Source: Actinomycetes bacterium
GTDB lineage: Bacteria > Actinomycetota > Actinomycetes > Propionibacteriales > Nocardioidaceae
Assembly: GCA_023396115.1 (NCBI GenBank)
Contig: JAEWXC010000029.1
Coordinates: 1 to 50,351, forward strand
Direction of reading: 5' to 3'
DNA: 50,351 nt
The number at the start of each line of letters is the position of its first letter. The first letter of the stretch is position 1. Below, in pieces: positions 31,807 through 40,223 of this stretch. The translations under genes and the position numbers were made by a program. The notes below the pieces were generated by a model. It ran no database searches. It worked only from the letters and a program-made list of their open reading frames with translations, and was not told the DNA's origin.

Positions 31807-32700
31807 GTGAGCCCACTGCCCCAGGAACTGAGCACCCGACCGCTGACGCTCGACGACGCCGAGGCCGTCTTCCGGGTGATGGCCGAGAGCGAGGAGGTCG
31901 ACCTGCCCGAGGTCGCCATCGAACTGGCCGACATCATCAGCGACTGGTCCAAGCCCTCCTACGACGTGTCGGCGCACTCCGTCGGGGTCTTCGACGGCGA
32001 CCGGCTGGTCGGGTACTGCGAGGTGATGGCCCGCGACCGTGGCGACGGGGCCGTACACCCCGACTACCGGGGCCGCGGCATCGGCACCTGGCTGGCAGAG
32101 CGGATGCGTGAGATCGCGGCCGCCAAGGGCGCCGACGTGGTCGGGATGCCCAACCCGGCCGGGTCCGCCGGCGACCAGTTGCTGGAGCGGCTCGGGTGGC
32201 AGCCGAGGTGGCACTCGTGGGTGCTGGAGCTGCCCGCCGGAGCACGGATCGCGGACCGCCCGGTCCCCGAGGGGCACACGGTGCGCGAGGCCGCGCCGGA
32301 GGAGTACGAGCAGGTCTGGACGGTCGTCGAGGACGCGTTCCTGGAGTGGTCCGAGCGCGACCGCGAGTCGTACGAGGACTTCGTGGCATCGGTCTTCGAG
32401 CGCCCGGGCTTCGCCCCCTGGCAGGTCCGCGTGGTGGCGCGGGGCGAGGAGGTGGTCGGCGTCTCGATCGTGCTGCTGACCGAGAACTGCGGCTACGTCG
32501 ACCGGCTCGCGGTGCGGGCCGACTGCCGGCACCGCGGCCTGGCGCAGGCGCTGCTGGTGGACTCCTTCGACGTGGCCCGCGCGCACGGGGCCACCCGCTC
32601 GGAGCTCAACACCGACTCCCGCACCGGGGCCCTGGACCTCTACCTCAAGGTCGGCATGGAGGTCACCCAGAACTGGGTGAACCGCGCCACGCCGGTGTGA
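31807..32700 (+). CDS. GNAT family N-acetyltransferase with two tandem domains
   Basis: A 297-residue protein with two GNAT folds. The first carries the acetyl-CoA motif HPDYRGRGIGTWLAERM near residue 84; the second carries VRADCRHRGLAQALLVDSF near residue 239 and ends with LYLKVGMEVTQNWVNR. Both pyrophosphate-binding loops keep the R-x-x-G-x-G/A pattern. Tandem GNATs include mycothiol synthase, but the C-terminal sequence does not look like MshD, so only a generic acetyltransferase is called. GTG 31807 follows CACGAT by 7 nt and lacks a ribosome site. It lies downstream of repeat blocks and converges on the large ABC operon. Confidence 0.86.
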   Translation: MSPLPQELSTRPLTLDDAEAVFRVMAESEEVDLPEVAIELADIISDWSKPSYDVSAHSVGVFDGDRLVGYCEVMARDRGDGAVHPDYRGRGIGTWLAERMREIAAAKGADVVGMPNPAGSAGDQLLERLGWQPRWHSWVLELPAGARIADRPVPEGHTVREAAPEEYEQVWTVVEDAFLEWSERDRESYEDFVASVFERPGFAPWQVRVVARGEEVVGVSIVLLTENCGYVDRLAVRADCRHRGLAQALLVDSFDVARAHGATRSELNTDSRTGALDLYLKVGMEVTQNWVNRATPV

Positions 32701-32940
32701 CGGAGCCACGCAAGCGCCCGGTCGGCGCACAAGCGCCCGGTCGGGGCCACGTAAATGCCCGGTCGGCGCCACGGAAGTGCCCGGTCAGCCCCACCGAAGT
32801 GCCCGGTCGGCGCACAAGTGCCCGGTCGGCGTCGCGGAAGTGCCCGGTCGGCGTCGCGGAAGTGCCCGGTGGGCGTCGCGTAACTGCCCGGTCGGCGCCG
32901 CGGAAGGGGGGCAGGTCGGGGCCGCACAAGCGCGCGGTCA
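32701..32940 (+). repeat. Array B: about eleven 22/19-nt units between two stop codons
   Basis: Starts immediately after the acetyltransferase stop (32700) and its last, degenerate unit supplies the stop codon of the convergent ABC permease (32938-32940). Unit lengths run 19, 22, 22, 22, 19, 22, 22, 22, 22, 24. The core is TGCCCGGTCGGCG with linkers CCACGGAAG, TCGCGGAAG or CACAAG. The right end is G-rich (GAAGGGGGGCAGGTCGGGG). Neither period is a multiple of three, so it is noncoding. Confidence 0.82.
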
Positions 32941-35900
32941 GCGGGTGGACTCGCGCAGGGTCGACCCGCGGGCGCCGCGGACCGTCAGCAGGGCGCTGAC
33001 CAGGGCGACGGCCCCGAGGACCAGGGCACAGACGGCGGCGGCCCCGAGCAGGAACCAGCCGTCGACCCGGGCGGTCAGGTGCGGCGTCGAGAGGTCGTCG
33101 ACCTGACCCAGGGTGATGGTGCGCAGCACCACCAGCTGCGCCACGGTGCCGGCCGCGATCCCGGCCAGCGCGGCACCCGAGAGCACCACCCCGAGCTCGA
33201 CGGCGACCTGCACCAGGACCGTCCGGCGGGGCACCCCCACCACGCGCAGGGCCGCGGCGTCGCGGCGTCGGGCGGGCAGCTGCACCGCGGTCGAGACCAC
33301 CAGACCCGCCAGGGCCATCACCAGCACCAGCAGCGCCACGATCCCGTACAGCCGCAGCGCCATCGCGTAACCGCCGGAGTCGAGCGCCTCCTTCTCGGCC
33401 TGCCAGGTCGTCTCCACGTGCAGCCCGGCCGCGGCCAGCTCCCGGCCCAGGTCGTCCGGCGACCCGTCGCGTTCCAGCACCCGGACCCGGGCCAGGTTGT
33501 CGTACAGCGGCCGGTCGTTCTGCAGCTGCACCCGGTCGACCAACAGGCCCACCGGCCCCAGGAACGGGGTGCCCTCCAGGCCCAGCACCGCACGCACCGG
33601 CGGGAGTCCCGAGCCGTCCAGCCGGGCCAGGTCGGCGTCGTCGACGTCCACCCCGCGCGCCACCGGCCGCTGCGCGGTCAGCCCGCCGGTGGAGAGCCGC
33701 GCCAGGGCGGGAGCACCGTCGGAGTCCAGGGTCAGTTCCAGGCCGTCGGGCGAGGGCGCGACCCGCAGGATCGCGCTGGCGGCCTGGGTGTCGGGCGAGG
33801 CGACCCAGCCGGCACGGCTCCACGGGTCCTGCACCGGGGTGCCGTCGACCTCCAGACCGGTGAGGGTGAAGGTGCCGTCCATGACCATCGTGGTGCCCGC
33901 TCCGGCCGCGACCGTGATCCCCTCGACGGGGCACTCCTGCGGGCAGGCGGGCAGGTCCACCGAGGCGGTGCTGGTGCCCGGCTCGAACGGCCCGATGTAG
34001 ACCCGTTGCGGCACCCCGCCCCGCTCACCGAGCCGGACCTCCATCATCACCGGCTTCTCGCTGCGCACGTCGTTGCGCACCTGCACCGTCAGTCGTCGGC
34101 CCGAGAGCATCGGAACCTGGCCGGGTGAGGCGATCGCGTCGGCCACCTGGGCCGGCGTGCGGTCGGGGCTCCAGGAGCTCGGCCACTGCAGCACCGCCGC
34201 CATCCGGTCGGCGTCGACCACCGAGAAGCTGGTGCCCGGAGCGGGGACCTCCGCCGCGGCCATCAGCCACGTCCCGTCGGGGTCGAGCCGACGGGTCAGG
34301 GCGGCGGTGTCGGCGATGCCGGCGTTCGAGGCCCACACGGTGCCGGTGGGTGCCCGGGTGCTGGCCACCGAGCTGCGCCAGTCGGAGGCGGCCGAGGAGA
34401 CCCCGACGGCGAAGACCGCCACCGCCACCGCGACGGCCAGCGGCAGGATCACCACGGTGCCCTCGCCCCGACGGGCCAACGCCCGGACCGCGACCCACGG
34501 GGCCAGCGGACCGCCGGGGACCCGGCGCACCCAGGCGCCGGCGAGTCGGGCCACCGCCCGGGTGGCGGCCAGACCGGCGACGACGGCGAGCAGCACCGGC
34601 AGCACCAGGTCGAGCAGGTCCGGTTCGGAGCCCGGGTCGGCGGCCAACCGGCTGGCCAGCGCCGCGACGGCAGCCGCGACCAGCACCAGCTGCCCGACCG
34701 CTCCCCACCGGCTGGCGGTGCGGGGACGGTTCACGCCGGTCAGCTGCCCGGCCAGGGAGCGGCGCAGCGAGGTGCCGACCGCGAGCACCGCGACGCCGAC
34801 CACACCCAGCACCACCAGCACCGCGGCCCACCAGCTGGCGGCCGGGAACGGCACCGGCAGCTCCGGCAGCAGCCACGCGCGGGCGATCCCGTGCGCGCCG
34901 AGCACGCCGCCGGCGACCCCGATCGGGACCGCCAGCAGCAGCGCCGCGACGGGTTCGGCGAGACCGAGCAGCCACAGGCCGCGGCTGCCGACGCCGCGGA
35001 GCGAGGCGAGGGCGAGTTCGGGCACGCGCAGGTCGCTGGCCGCACCGAGCAGCCGCAGCAGCAGGGTCAGCGCCACCAGCACCAGCGAGATCACCGCCGG
35101 GGTGACCGACACGAAGGCGGTCTGCTGCTCGTTGCGCACGTCGGCGGCGACGCCGGAGAGGTCCAGCAGGGACTGGTCGGTGGTGAGCACCCCGGTGCCG
35201 AGCTCGTCCGTGCCCATCTCCCGGGCACCGATCTCCTCCGGGGTGACGCTCCACGTCCCGCTGACCTCCGCCGCCCGGTCCACGTCGGCCACGCTGAGTG
35301 CGGGGGTCACGTCCAGCACCGAATCCGCGCGCGCCACCCAGTCCTCGACGGGGATCGCGTCGAAGGTCTCCGGCACGGTCACCAGCGGCGCCGGCTGGTA
35401 GGGGGTGTAGCTGGTGTCGGTGACCCGTTCGGGGGTGGGCGCCATCCGGGCCCGGTTGAACCAGAACTCCTCGACGGCGCGCCCCTCGGGCAGCTGGTAG
35501 GTGCCCACGACCCGGACCGCGACCGGGGAGCGTTCGTACTGGTCGCGCAGCGACTCCGGGACGTAGACGTCGAGGTCCAGGGGCTTCCCGATCGTGCCGC
35601 CGGCCCGCTCCAGGTCAGCGGCCACCATCACGACCTCACCGGCGGCCGTCGGGCACCGGCCGGTGATGTCGAGGTGCTCGCAGGCGTCCTCCCGGGCCAG
35701 GAACGTCACCAGCCCGCGCAGCGCGTTGTAGCGCGCGGACTCGAGCTGGACCTGCGGGGCCCGCCAGGCTCCGCGGTCCCGCTCCTGAGCGGCCACGGTG
35801 ACCGCGTCGAGCAGCGCCCGGCGCTGGGCCGGGGCGTCGGCGGCGGGTCGGCGGCCGGTGCGCTCGGCGGCGACCAGGGTGCGGGTCACCCCCGTGGCGG

Positions 35901-36081
35901 TGACCGCGGTGGCGTCGAGCCGGGTGACTGCGTAGGCGTTGGTGACCGCGACGGCGTAGCTGGGACCCAGCACGGCCGAGGCGACCGCGAGCGCGACCAG
36001 CAGCACCGAGCCGACCGCGAGCACCGCGCGCGAGCGCAGGCCCCGCAGCACGGTGCCGGCCATCGAGGGGAACACGCTCAT
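32938..36081 (-). CDS. Very large ABC transporter permease (FtsX/MacB-like), subunit 2
   Basis: A 1047-residue membrane protein. It begins with a basic head and a membrane segment (SRAVLAVGSVLLVALAVASAV), then a ~280-residue external domain. A middle membrane block follows (VSVTPAVISLVLVALTLLLR to VVILPLAVAVAVAVFAVGV), a second external domain of ~300 residues containing PACPQECPVEG, and four C-terminal helices with the FtsX pattern (GIVALLVLVMALAGLVVSTA, ALRVVGVPRRTVLVQVAVEL). The ATG overlaps the preceding permease stop (ATGA). MacB/LolCE-type proteins move lipids or peptides out of the membrane without ordinary transport; the substrate here is unknown. The stop codon lies in repeat array B. 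Confidence 0.85.
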   Translation of the reverse strand: MSVFPSMAGTVLRGLRSRAVLAVGSVLLVALAVASAVLGPSYAVAVTNAYAVTRLDATAVTATGVTRTLVAAERTGRRPAADAPAQRRALLDAVTVAAQERDRGAWRAPQVQLESARYNALRGLVTFLAREDACEHLDITGRCPTAAGEVVMVAADLERAGGTIGKPLDLDVYVPESLRDQYERSPVAVRVVGTYQLPEGRAVEEFWFNRARMAPTPERVTDTSYTPYQPAPLVTVPETFDAIPVEDWVARADSVLDVTPALSVADVDRAAEVSGTWSVTPEEIGAREMGTDELGTGVLTTDQSLLDLSGVAADVRNEQQTAFVSVTPAVISLVLVALTLLLRLLGAASDLRVPELALASLRGVGSRGLWLLGLAEPVAALLLAVPIGVAGGVLGAHGIARAWLLPELPVPFPAASWWAAVLVVLGVVGVAVLAVGTSLRRSLAGQLTGVNRPRTASRWGAVGQLVLVAAAVAALASRLAADPGSEPDLLDLVLPVLLAVVAGLAATRAVARLAGAWVRRVPGGPLAPWVAVRALARRGEGTVVILPLAVAVAVAVFAVGVSSAASDWRSSVASTRAPTGTVWASNAGIADTAALTRRLDPDGTWLMAAAEVPAPGTSFSVVDADRMAAVLQWPSSWSPDRTPAQVADAIASPGQVPMLSGRRLTVQVRNDVRSEKPVMMEVRLGERGGVPQRVYIGPFEPGTSTASVDLPACPQECPVEGITVAAGAGTTMVMDGTFTLTGLEVDGTPVQDPWSRAGWVASPDTQAASAILRVAPSPDGLELTLDSDGAPALARLSTGGLTAQRPVARGVDVDDADLARLDGSGLPPVRAVLGLEGTPFLGPVGLLVDRVQLQNDRPLYDNLARVRVLERDGSPDDLGRELAAAGLHVETTWQAEKEALDSGGYAMALRLYGIVALLVLVMALAGLVVSTAVQLPARRRDAAALRVVGVPRRTVLVQVAVELGVVLSGAALAGIAAGTVAQLVVLRTITLGQVDDLSTPHLTARVDGWFLLGAAAVCALVLGAVALVSALLTVRGARGSTLRESTR

Positions 36082-38516
36082 GCGCCGCCCTCCCGCAGGG
36101 TCGCCGGTCGGGTCGCGGCCTCGGGCAGCGCCCGGACCCGGCGACCGACCAGGGTCGCGACTGCCACGACCCCGACCGAGACGGCCACCGCCGGCAGCCA
36201 GTGCACCCCGAGGTCGAGGTGCGCCGACCCGACCGGAGGGGCGACCAGAGGCAGCTGGTCCAGGAGCAGCGCGACGGCCAGCACCCCGGCCAGCAGGGTG
36301 GCCACCCCGGCCGCGACGGCGACCAGCAGGCTCTCCACCCAGCCGGCGCGGGCCACGTCGGCGCGGTCCACCCCCAGCAGCCGGAACGCCGCCACGGTCT
36401 CGGCCTCCTCGGCGCGCCGCCGCCCGAGTCCGGCGCCCAGCGCCAGGAACCCGACCACCAGGGCGGCCGCCCCCAGCGCGAGCAGGCCGGGGACCTGCGC
36501 GGCACCGGAGGAGGAGACCAGCCGCTGTCGGACCGTGTCGGCGGTGAGCGCGGGGTCGCTGCCGGCCTCCTCGACCCGGGCGAGCAGGTCCGCCGGGGTG
36601 TCGGCGGCCGCCACGACGAAGACCCGGGCGTTCACGCCGGCCGGGTCGTCGAGGTCGAGCGCGGTGGGCAGGTCGGCCAGGATCCCGGCGTCCCCGACCA
36701 CGGGCAGCGCCTCGGCGCGACCTCGGACGTCCGCGGGGCGGGGCCGGCCACCGGGGGTGCGCGCCTGCTCGTCACGCTCGCCGACGCCCTGCCCGACGGT
36801 GCCCGGGTCCGGTGCGGCGGGGATGGTTGCGGCTCCGGCGACCAGCACCGGCAGCGGTGCCCGGCTGCGGGCCAGCTCGAGCTCGGTCACCCCGAGGCCC
36901 CAGTCCTCGCGCACCCCCGGCGGCAGGTACGGCACCAGGTGCACCCGGAACGCGTCGTCGCGGCGGTCCACGTAGGTGGTGTCGGCCAGGATGTCCATCC
37001 CGCCGGCGGTGACCCACCGTTCGGTGGTGAGATCGACCCCGCCGACCTCGAGCCGGGCGAAGGTGAGGGTGATCGGCTCGTCGAGGAGCGCGTCGACCAG
37101 ACGGCGGGCGACGTTGCCGCCGAAGGCGCCGACCACCTGGGTGCGGTGCAGGCTCACCTGGACGCTGCGGACCTGGCAGCCGCGGGGGCACTCACCCACG
37201 CGCCGGTCCAGGCTGCCCCGCAGATCGGCACCGAGAGGGACCACGAACTCCTGCTCCCCGGGGTAGCCGTCGGCGCCGAGGTAGCCGACCAGCACCCGCA
37301 GCCGGTACCGCTCGAGGCGACCGGGTGCGCTCTGGTGCGGCGGCCGGGCCGAGGCGGTGTAGTCGATCCGGACCCGGTCGCCGTCGGTGGTGGCCGGGTC
37401 GGCCTCGGCGACCAGCCGGGTCGGGTCGCCCACCGGGGCGGTGACCACCTCGGCGTCCACCACCTGCTCGAAGCGGGACAGGTCCAGGTAGCCGCGACGC
37501 TCGGTGGGCCGGGCGTCGGAGGTCGCGGCGACACCGGCCATCAGGAACCGTCCCTCGGGATCCAGGTCCCGGGTCAGGGCCAGGGTCTGGGCCGGGGTCG
37601 TCGAGACCGGAACCTGCCGGGCCCCGACGACCTGCAGGGCCGCGGAGTCGTCGAGCCACCGCCCGACCCCGGCCACGGCACTCAGCGCCAGGACCGCCAC
37701 CACGCCGCCGGCGACCAGGAGCCGCAGCACGCCGGTGGCGCCGGCCCTCCGGGTCAGGGAGCGCACCGCCAGCCACCACCCGAACCGGTGCCACGACACC
37801 GTCCGGCCGACCCGGGCGAGCAGGTCCAGGCCCCACACCGCCACCTGTCCGGCCGCCAGTCCGACCAGGGTCGGGGCGAGCAGCACCACCGGGTCCGCCG
37901 CGCCCGGGTCGACCGCGGCACCCTCCTCGGCCAGGGCCCAGGCGCGTTGCACCGAGATCGCCGCGGCCACCAGCAGCAGCACCTGACCGGCCCGGGCCCA
38001 CGCGCCGGCCCGTCGGGGTCGTCCGGGACCGGAGACCTGGTGGGTGAGGGGTTCGAGCAGCACCGGGGCGCTGGTCACCGCGGCGACCAGCCACGCCACC
38101 ACGGCAGCGGCGGCGCCGGCCAGCAGTGCCGGTGCCCCGACCGTGACCGTGCCGGGCAACCAGTCCCGGGCCAGCAACGGCAGCACCCCCGCGCCGACCG
38201 CCAGGCCGACCACCAGGCCGGCACCGACCGCCAGGGCGGGTTCAACCAGGAACCGGGACAGCAGGCCGGCGCCGCGCAGGCCGCGCAGTCGGGCCACCGC
38301 GATCTCGCGGCGCTGCCCCACCGCGACCTCCCGGGCGGTGCCGGGGATCGCGACCGCACCGAGCAGCACCCAGGCGACCGACCAGCCCAGCGAGGTGCCG
38401 GCCTCGGTGGCCAGCTGGACCAGAACGACCGTGCCGGCCACCACGGCCAGGGTCAGCGCCGCGAGCGCGAGCAGCGGCCCGCGTCGGGAGCCGACCGCGC
38501 GCAGCAGCCGGTTCAC
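36078..38516 (-). CDS. Large ABC transporter permease (FtsX/MacB-like), subunit 1
   Basis: An 812-residue paralogue of the next gene. It starts MNRLLRAVGSRRGPLLALAA with two membrane helices, then REIAVARLRGLRGAGLLSRFLVEP, the cytoplasmic loop of FtsX permeases that couples to the ATPase. A membrane block (AGQVLLLVAAAISVQRA, TGVLRLLVAGGVVAVLALSA) is followed by a large external domain holding GECPRGCQVRSVQV, and C-terminal helices (GLLALGAAALVVGFLALGAG, RLLGVDRADVARAGWVESLL). The external CPxxC pair is shared with the sister permease. GTG 38516 overlaps the ATPase stop. The two permeases plus two ATPases form one asymmetric transporter. Confidence 0.85.
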   Translation of the reverse strand: MNRLLRAVGSRRGPLLALAALTLAVVAGTVVLVQLATEAGTSLGWSVAWVLLGAVAIPGTAREVAVGQRREIAVARLRGLRGAGLLSRFLVEPALAVGAGLVVGLAVGAGVLPLLARDWLPGTVTVGAPALLAGAAAAVVAWLVAAVTSAPVLLEPLTHQVSGPGRPRRAGAWARAGQVLLLVAAAISVQRAWALAEEGAAVDPGAADPVVLLAPTLVGLAAGQVAVWGLDLLARVGRTVSWHRFGWWLAVRSLTRRAGATGVLRLLVAGGVVAVLALSAVAGVGRWLDDSAALQVVGARQVPVSTTPAQTLALTRDLDPEGRFLMAGVAATSDARPTERRGYLDLSRFEQVVDAEVVTAPVGDPTRLVAEADPATTDGDRVRIDYTASARPPHQSAPGRLERYRLRVLVGYLGADGYPGEQEFVVPLGADLRGSLDRRVGECPRGCQVRSVQVSLHRTQVVGAFGGNVARRLVDALLDEPITLTFARLEVGGVDLTTERWVTAGGMDILADTTYVDRRDDAFRVHLVPYLPPGVREDWGLGVTELELARSRAPLPVLVAGAATIPAAPDPGTVGQGVGERDEQARTPGGRPRPADVRGRAEALPVVGDAGILADLPTALDLDDPAGVNARVFVVAAADTPADLLARVEEAGSDPALTADTVRQRLVSSSGAAQVPGLLALGAAALVVGFLALGAGLGRRRAEEAETVAAFRLLGVDRADVARAGWVESLLVAVAAGVATLLAGVLAVALLLDQLPLVAPPVGSAHLDLGVHWLPAVAVSVGVVAVATLVGRRVRALPEAATRPATLREGGA

Positions 38517-39184
38517 TCCTCGACCGCCACGACCCGCCCCTCGTCGAGGGCGTAGTGGCGGTCGCAGGCCTCGACCACGGCCGGGTCGTGGGTGGCCACG
38601 ACGACCACCGCACCCCGGGCGGCCTCCTCGCGCAGCTGGGTCAGGACCAGACCCCGGTTGCCCTCGTCGAGCTCGCTGGTGGGCTCGTCGGCGAAGAGGA
38701 CCGCGGCCTCCACCACGAAGCCGCGGGCACAGGCGACCCGCTGCATCTGGCCGCCGGAGAGCTCCTCGACCTGCCGGTCACCGAGGTCGGCGATGTGGAA
38801 CCGGGCCAGCGCGGCCTCGGCCCGCTCGTCGGCCTCGGCCGGCGCGACACCGCGGGCGCGGAGCGCGACCGCCACGTTCTCCCGCGCAGAGAGGATCGGG
38901 ACCAGTCCGTAGACCTGCAGCACGAACGCCAGGTCCGGCCGCGGGTCGCCGTAGCCGGTCCAGGTGGGCTCCCCGCGCCAGGTGACCCGCCCGCTGCTGG
39001 GTTCCAGCAGGCCGCCGGCGACCGAGATCAGGGTGGTCTTGCCCGACCCCGAGGGCCCCGAGAGTGCGGTGACGGTGCCGGCCGGGAACCGGACGTCGAC
39101 CTCGGAGAGCAGCAGGCGTCCGGCGGAGAAGCTCAGGCCGGAGACGACGAGCTCGTCGTTCGGTGCGGTGTCCACGTCGGTCAT
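38513..39184 (-). CDS. ABC transporter ATP-binding protein of the large permease system (canonical)
   Basis: A 223-residue ATPase of the MacB/LolD type. Walker A is GPSGSGKTTLISVAGG, Q-loop FVLQVYGLVPILSA, signature ELSGGQMQRVACARGF, Walker B VLFADEPTSELDEGN with a normal D-loop Asp, and H-loop VATHDPAVVEACD. The upstream ORF extension is not conserved; ATG 39184 overlaps the preceding ATPase stop by four bases. The product probably acts as partner of the 301-residue ATPase, each touching one of the two large permeases. Confidence 0.92.
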   Translation of the reverse strand: MTDVDTAPNDELVVSGLSFSAGRLLLSEVDVRFPAGTVTALSGPSGSGKTTLISVAGGLLEPSSGRVTWRGEPTWTGYGDPRPDLAFVLQVYGLVPILSARENVAVALRARGVAPAEADERAEAALARFHIADLGDRQVEELSGGQMQRVACARGFVVEAAVLFADEPTSELDEGNRGLVLTQLREEAARGAVVVVATHDPAVVEACDRHYALDEGRVVAVEE

Positions 39185-40086
39185 CGGGCACCTCCGGCCG
39201 CGCCGTCGGTGGAGCGGCTGACCAGCAGGTCGCCGCCGGGTTGTTCCTCGATCCGGACCAGCGTGCCAGGCGCCCACTCGTTGCCCAGGTGCGAGGGCAG
39301 GTGCAGCACCCCGTCCTCCCCGACGACCGCGTACTCGGCGCCGTCGCGGCCCTCGGCCCCGACCCGGCCGCCCTTCATCGTCACCGTGCGGCCGAAGGTG
39401 GCGGCCACCTCGGGCTGGTGGGTGACCACGACGATGGTGGTCCCGAAGTCGTCGCCGACCGAGTGGATCAGGTCCAGCACGTGGTCGGCGTCGACGTGGC
39501 TGAGCTGGCTGGTGGGTTCGTCGGCCAGCAGCAGCCGGGGGCCGGTCGCCACGGCACAGGCCAGGGCCAGGCGCTGGCGCTGCCCGCCGGAGAGCGTGGA
39601 GACCACCTGGTCGGCCTGGTCGGACAGGCCCACCCGGGCCAGCAGTTCGTCGTCGAGCACGACGCGGCGCCGGTCGGCGGCGTCCAGGGCGAGCCGCGCG
39701 AAGGCGATGTTCTGCCGGGCGGTGGCGTAGTGCAGCAGGTTGCGGGTGGCGCCCTGGAGCATGGTGGAGACGTCGCGGGAGCGGATCCGGGCCAGGTAGC
39801 GCTCCCCCATCCGGCTGATCTCCTCCTCGCCGAGGAAGATCCGCCCGGCGCTGGGGCGCTGGATGCCGCCGAGGAGTTGCAGCAGGGTCGACTTGCCGGA
39901 GCCGGACGGGCCGAGGAAGGCCACCCGCTCACCGGGCTCGATGCTCAGGTCGACGCCGCGCAGCGCGACCACGTCGTGCCCCTCGAAGGTGCGGTACAGG
40001 TGCACCACGCCCTCGCACCGCACCGCGACGCCCCCGGCGGCACCCGCTGCGCCACCTCCGACGTCCTCGCCCCGCAACTCCCGCAC
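39181..40086 (-). CDS. ABC transporter ATP-binding protein of the large permease system, with altered D-loop
   Basis: A 301-residue ATPase, first gene of the four-gene operon. Walker A is GPSGSGKSTLLQLLGG, Q-loop STMLQGATRNLLHY, signature LSGGQRQRLALACAV and H-loop VTHQPEVAATF. Walker B is LLLADEPTSQLSHVD: the D-loop aspartate of the SALD-type motif is replaced by Ser. About 60 extra residues follow the ABC core (EYAVVGEDGVLHLPSHLG...), resembling a small regulatory beta domain. GTG 40086 lies 6 nt after TAAGGT with no ribosome site, so the operon mRNA is probably leaderless. Promoter is divergent from the DUF6351-like gene. Confidence 0.9.
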   Translation of the reverse strand: MRELRGEDVGGGAAGAAGGVAVRCEGVVHLYRTFEGHDVVALRGVDLSIEPGERVAFLGPSGSGKSTLLQLLGGIQRPSAGRIFLGEEEISRMGERYLARIRSRDVSTMLQGATRNLLHYATARQNIAFARLALDAADRRRVVLDDELLARVGLSDQADQVVSTLSGGQRQRLALACAVATGPRLLLADEPTSQLSHVDADHVLDLIHSVGDDFGTTIVVVTHQPEVAATFGRTVTMKGGRVGAEGRDGAEYAVVGEDGVLHLPSHLGNEWAPGTLVRIEEQPGGDLLVSRSTDGAAGGAR

Positions 40087-40092
40087 CCGGTG

Positions 40093-40098
40093 ACCTTA
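40093..40098 (-). promoter_or_regulatory. -10 hexamer TAAGGT of the large ABC operon
   Basis: TAAGGT on the minus strand ends 6 nt before GTG 40086. Confidence 0.5.
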
Positions 40099-40212
40099 CG
40101 ACCGGCCGCACCGGGCCCGTCGAGGGGCTGCCGGGCGATCGTTGCCAAGCCGTGTCCTGGCCGGTGCACGTGACCTCGACCGGCGCCACGCGTTGGTCCC
40201 TGGACCCGCACC

Positions 40213-40218
40213 AGGAGG
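40213..40218 (+). promoter_or_regulatory. Ribosome binding site of the DUF6351-like gene
   Basis: AGGAGG five bases before ATG 40224. It fixes this start over an in-frame GTG-type start 24 codons upstream and contrasts with the many leaderless genes around it. Confidence 0.7.
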
Positions 40219-40223
40219 CACCG

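Noticed and set aside
31313..31952. Minus-strand frames through the repeat arrays encoding peptides of the CPVGATEVPGRR type
   Set aside because: Units of 22 and 19 nt shift the frame from copy to copy, so the peptides are by-products of repeat DNA.
36201..38555. Long plus-strand frame (784 codons) opposite the ABC permease
   Set aside because: Repetitive Gly/His/Gln/Arg composition typical of shadow frames; the minus-strand frame has membrane helices and overlapping operon ends.
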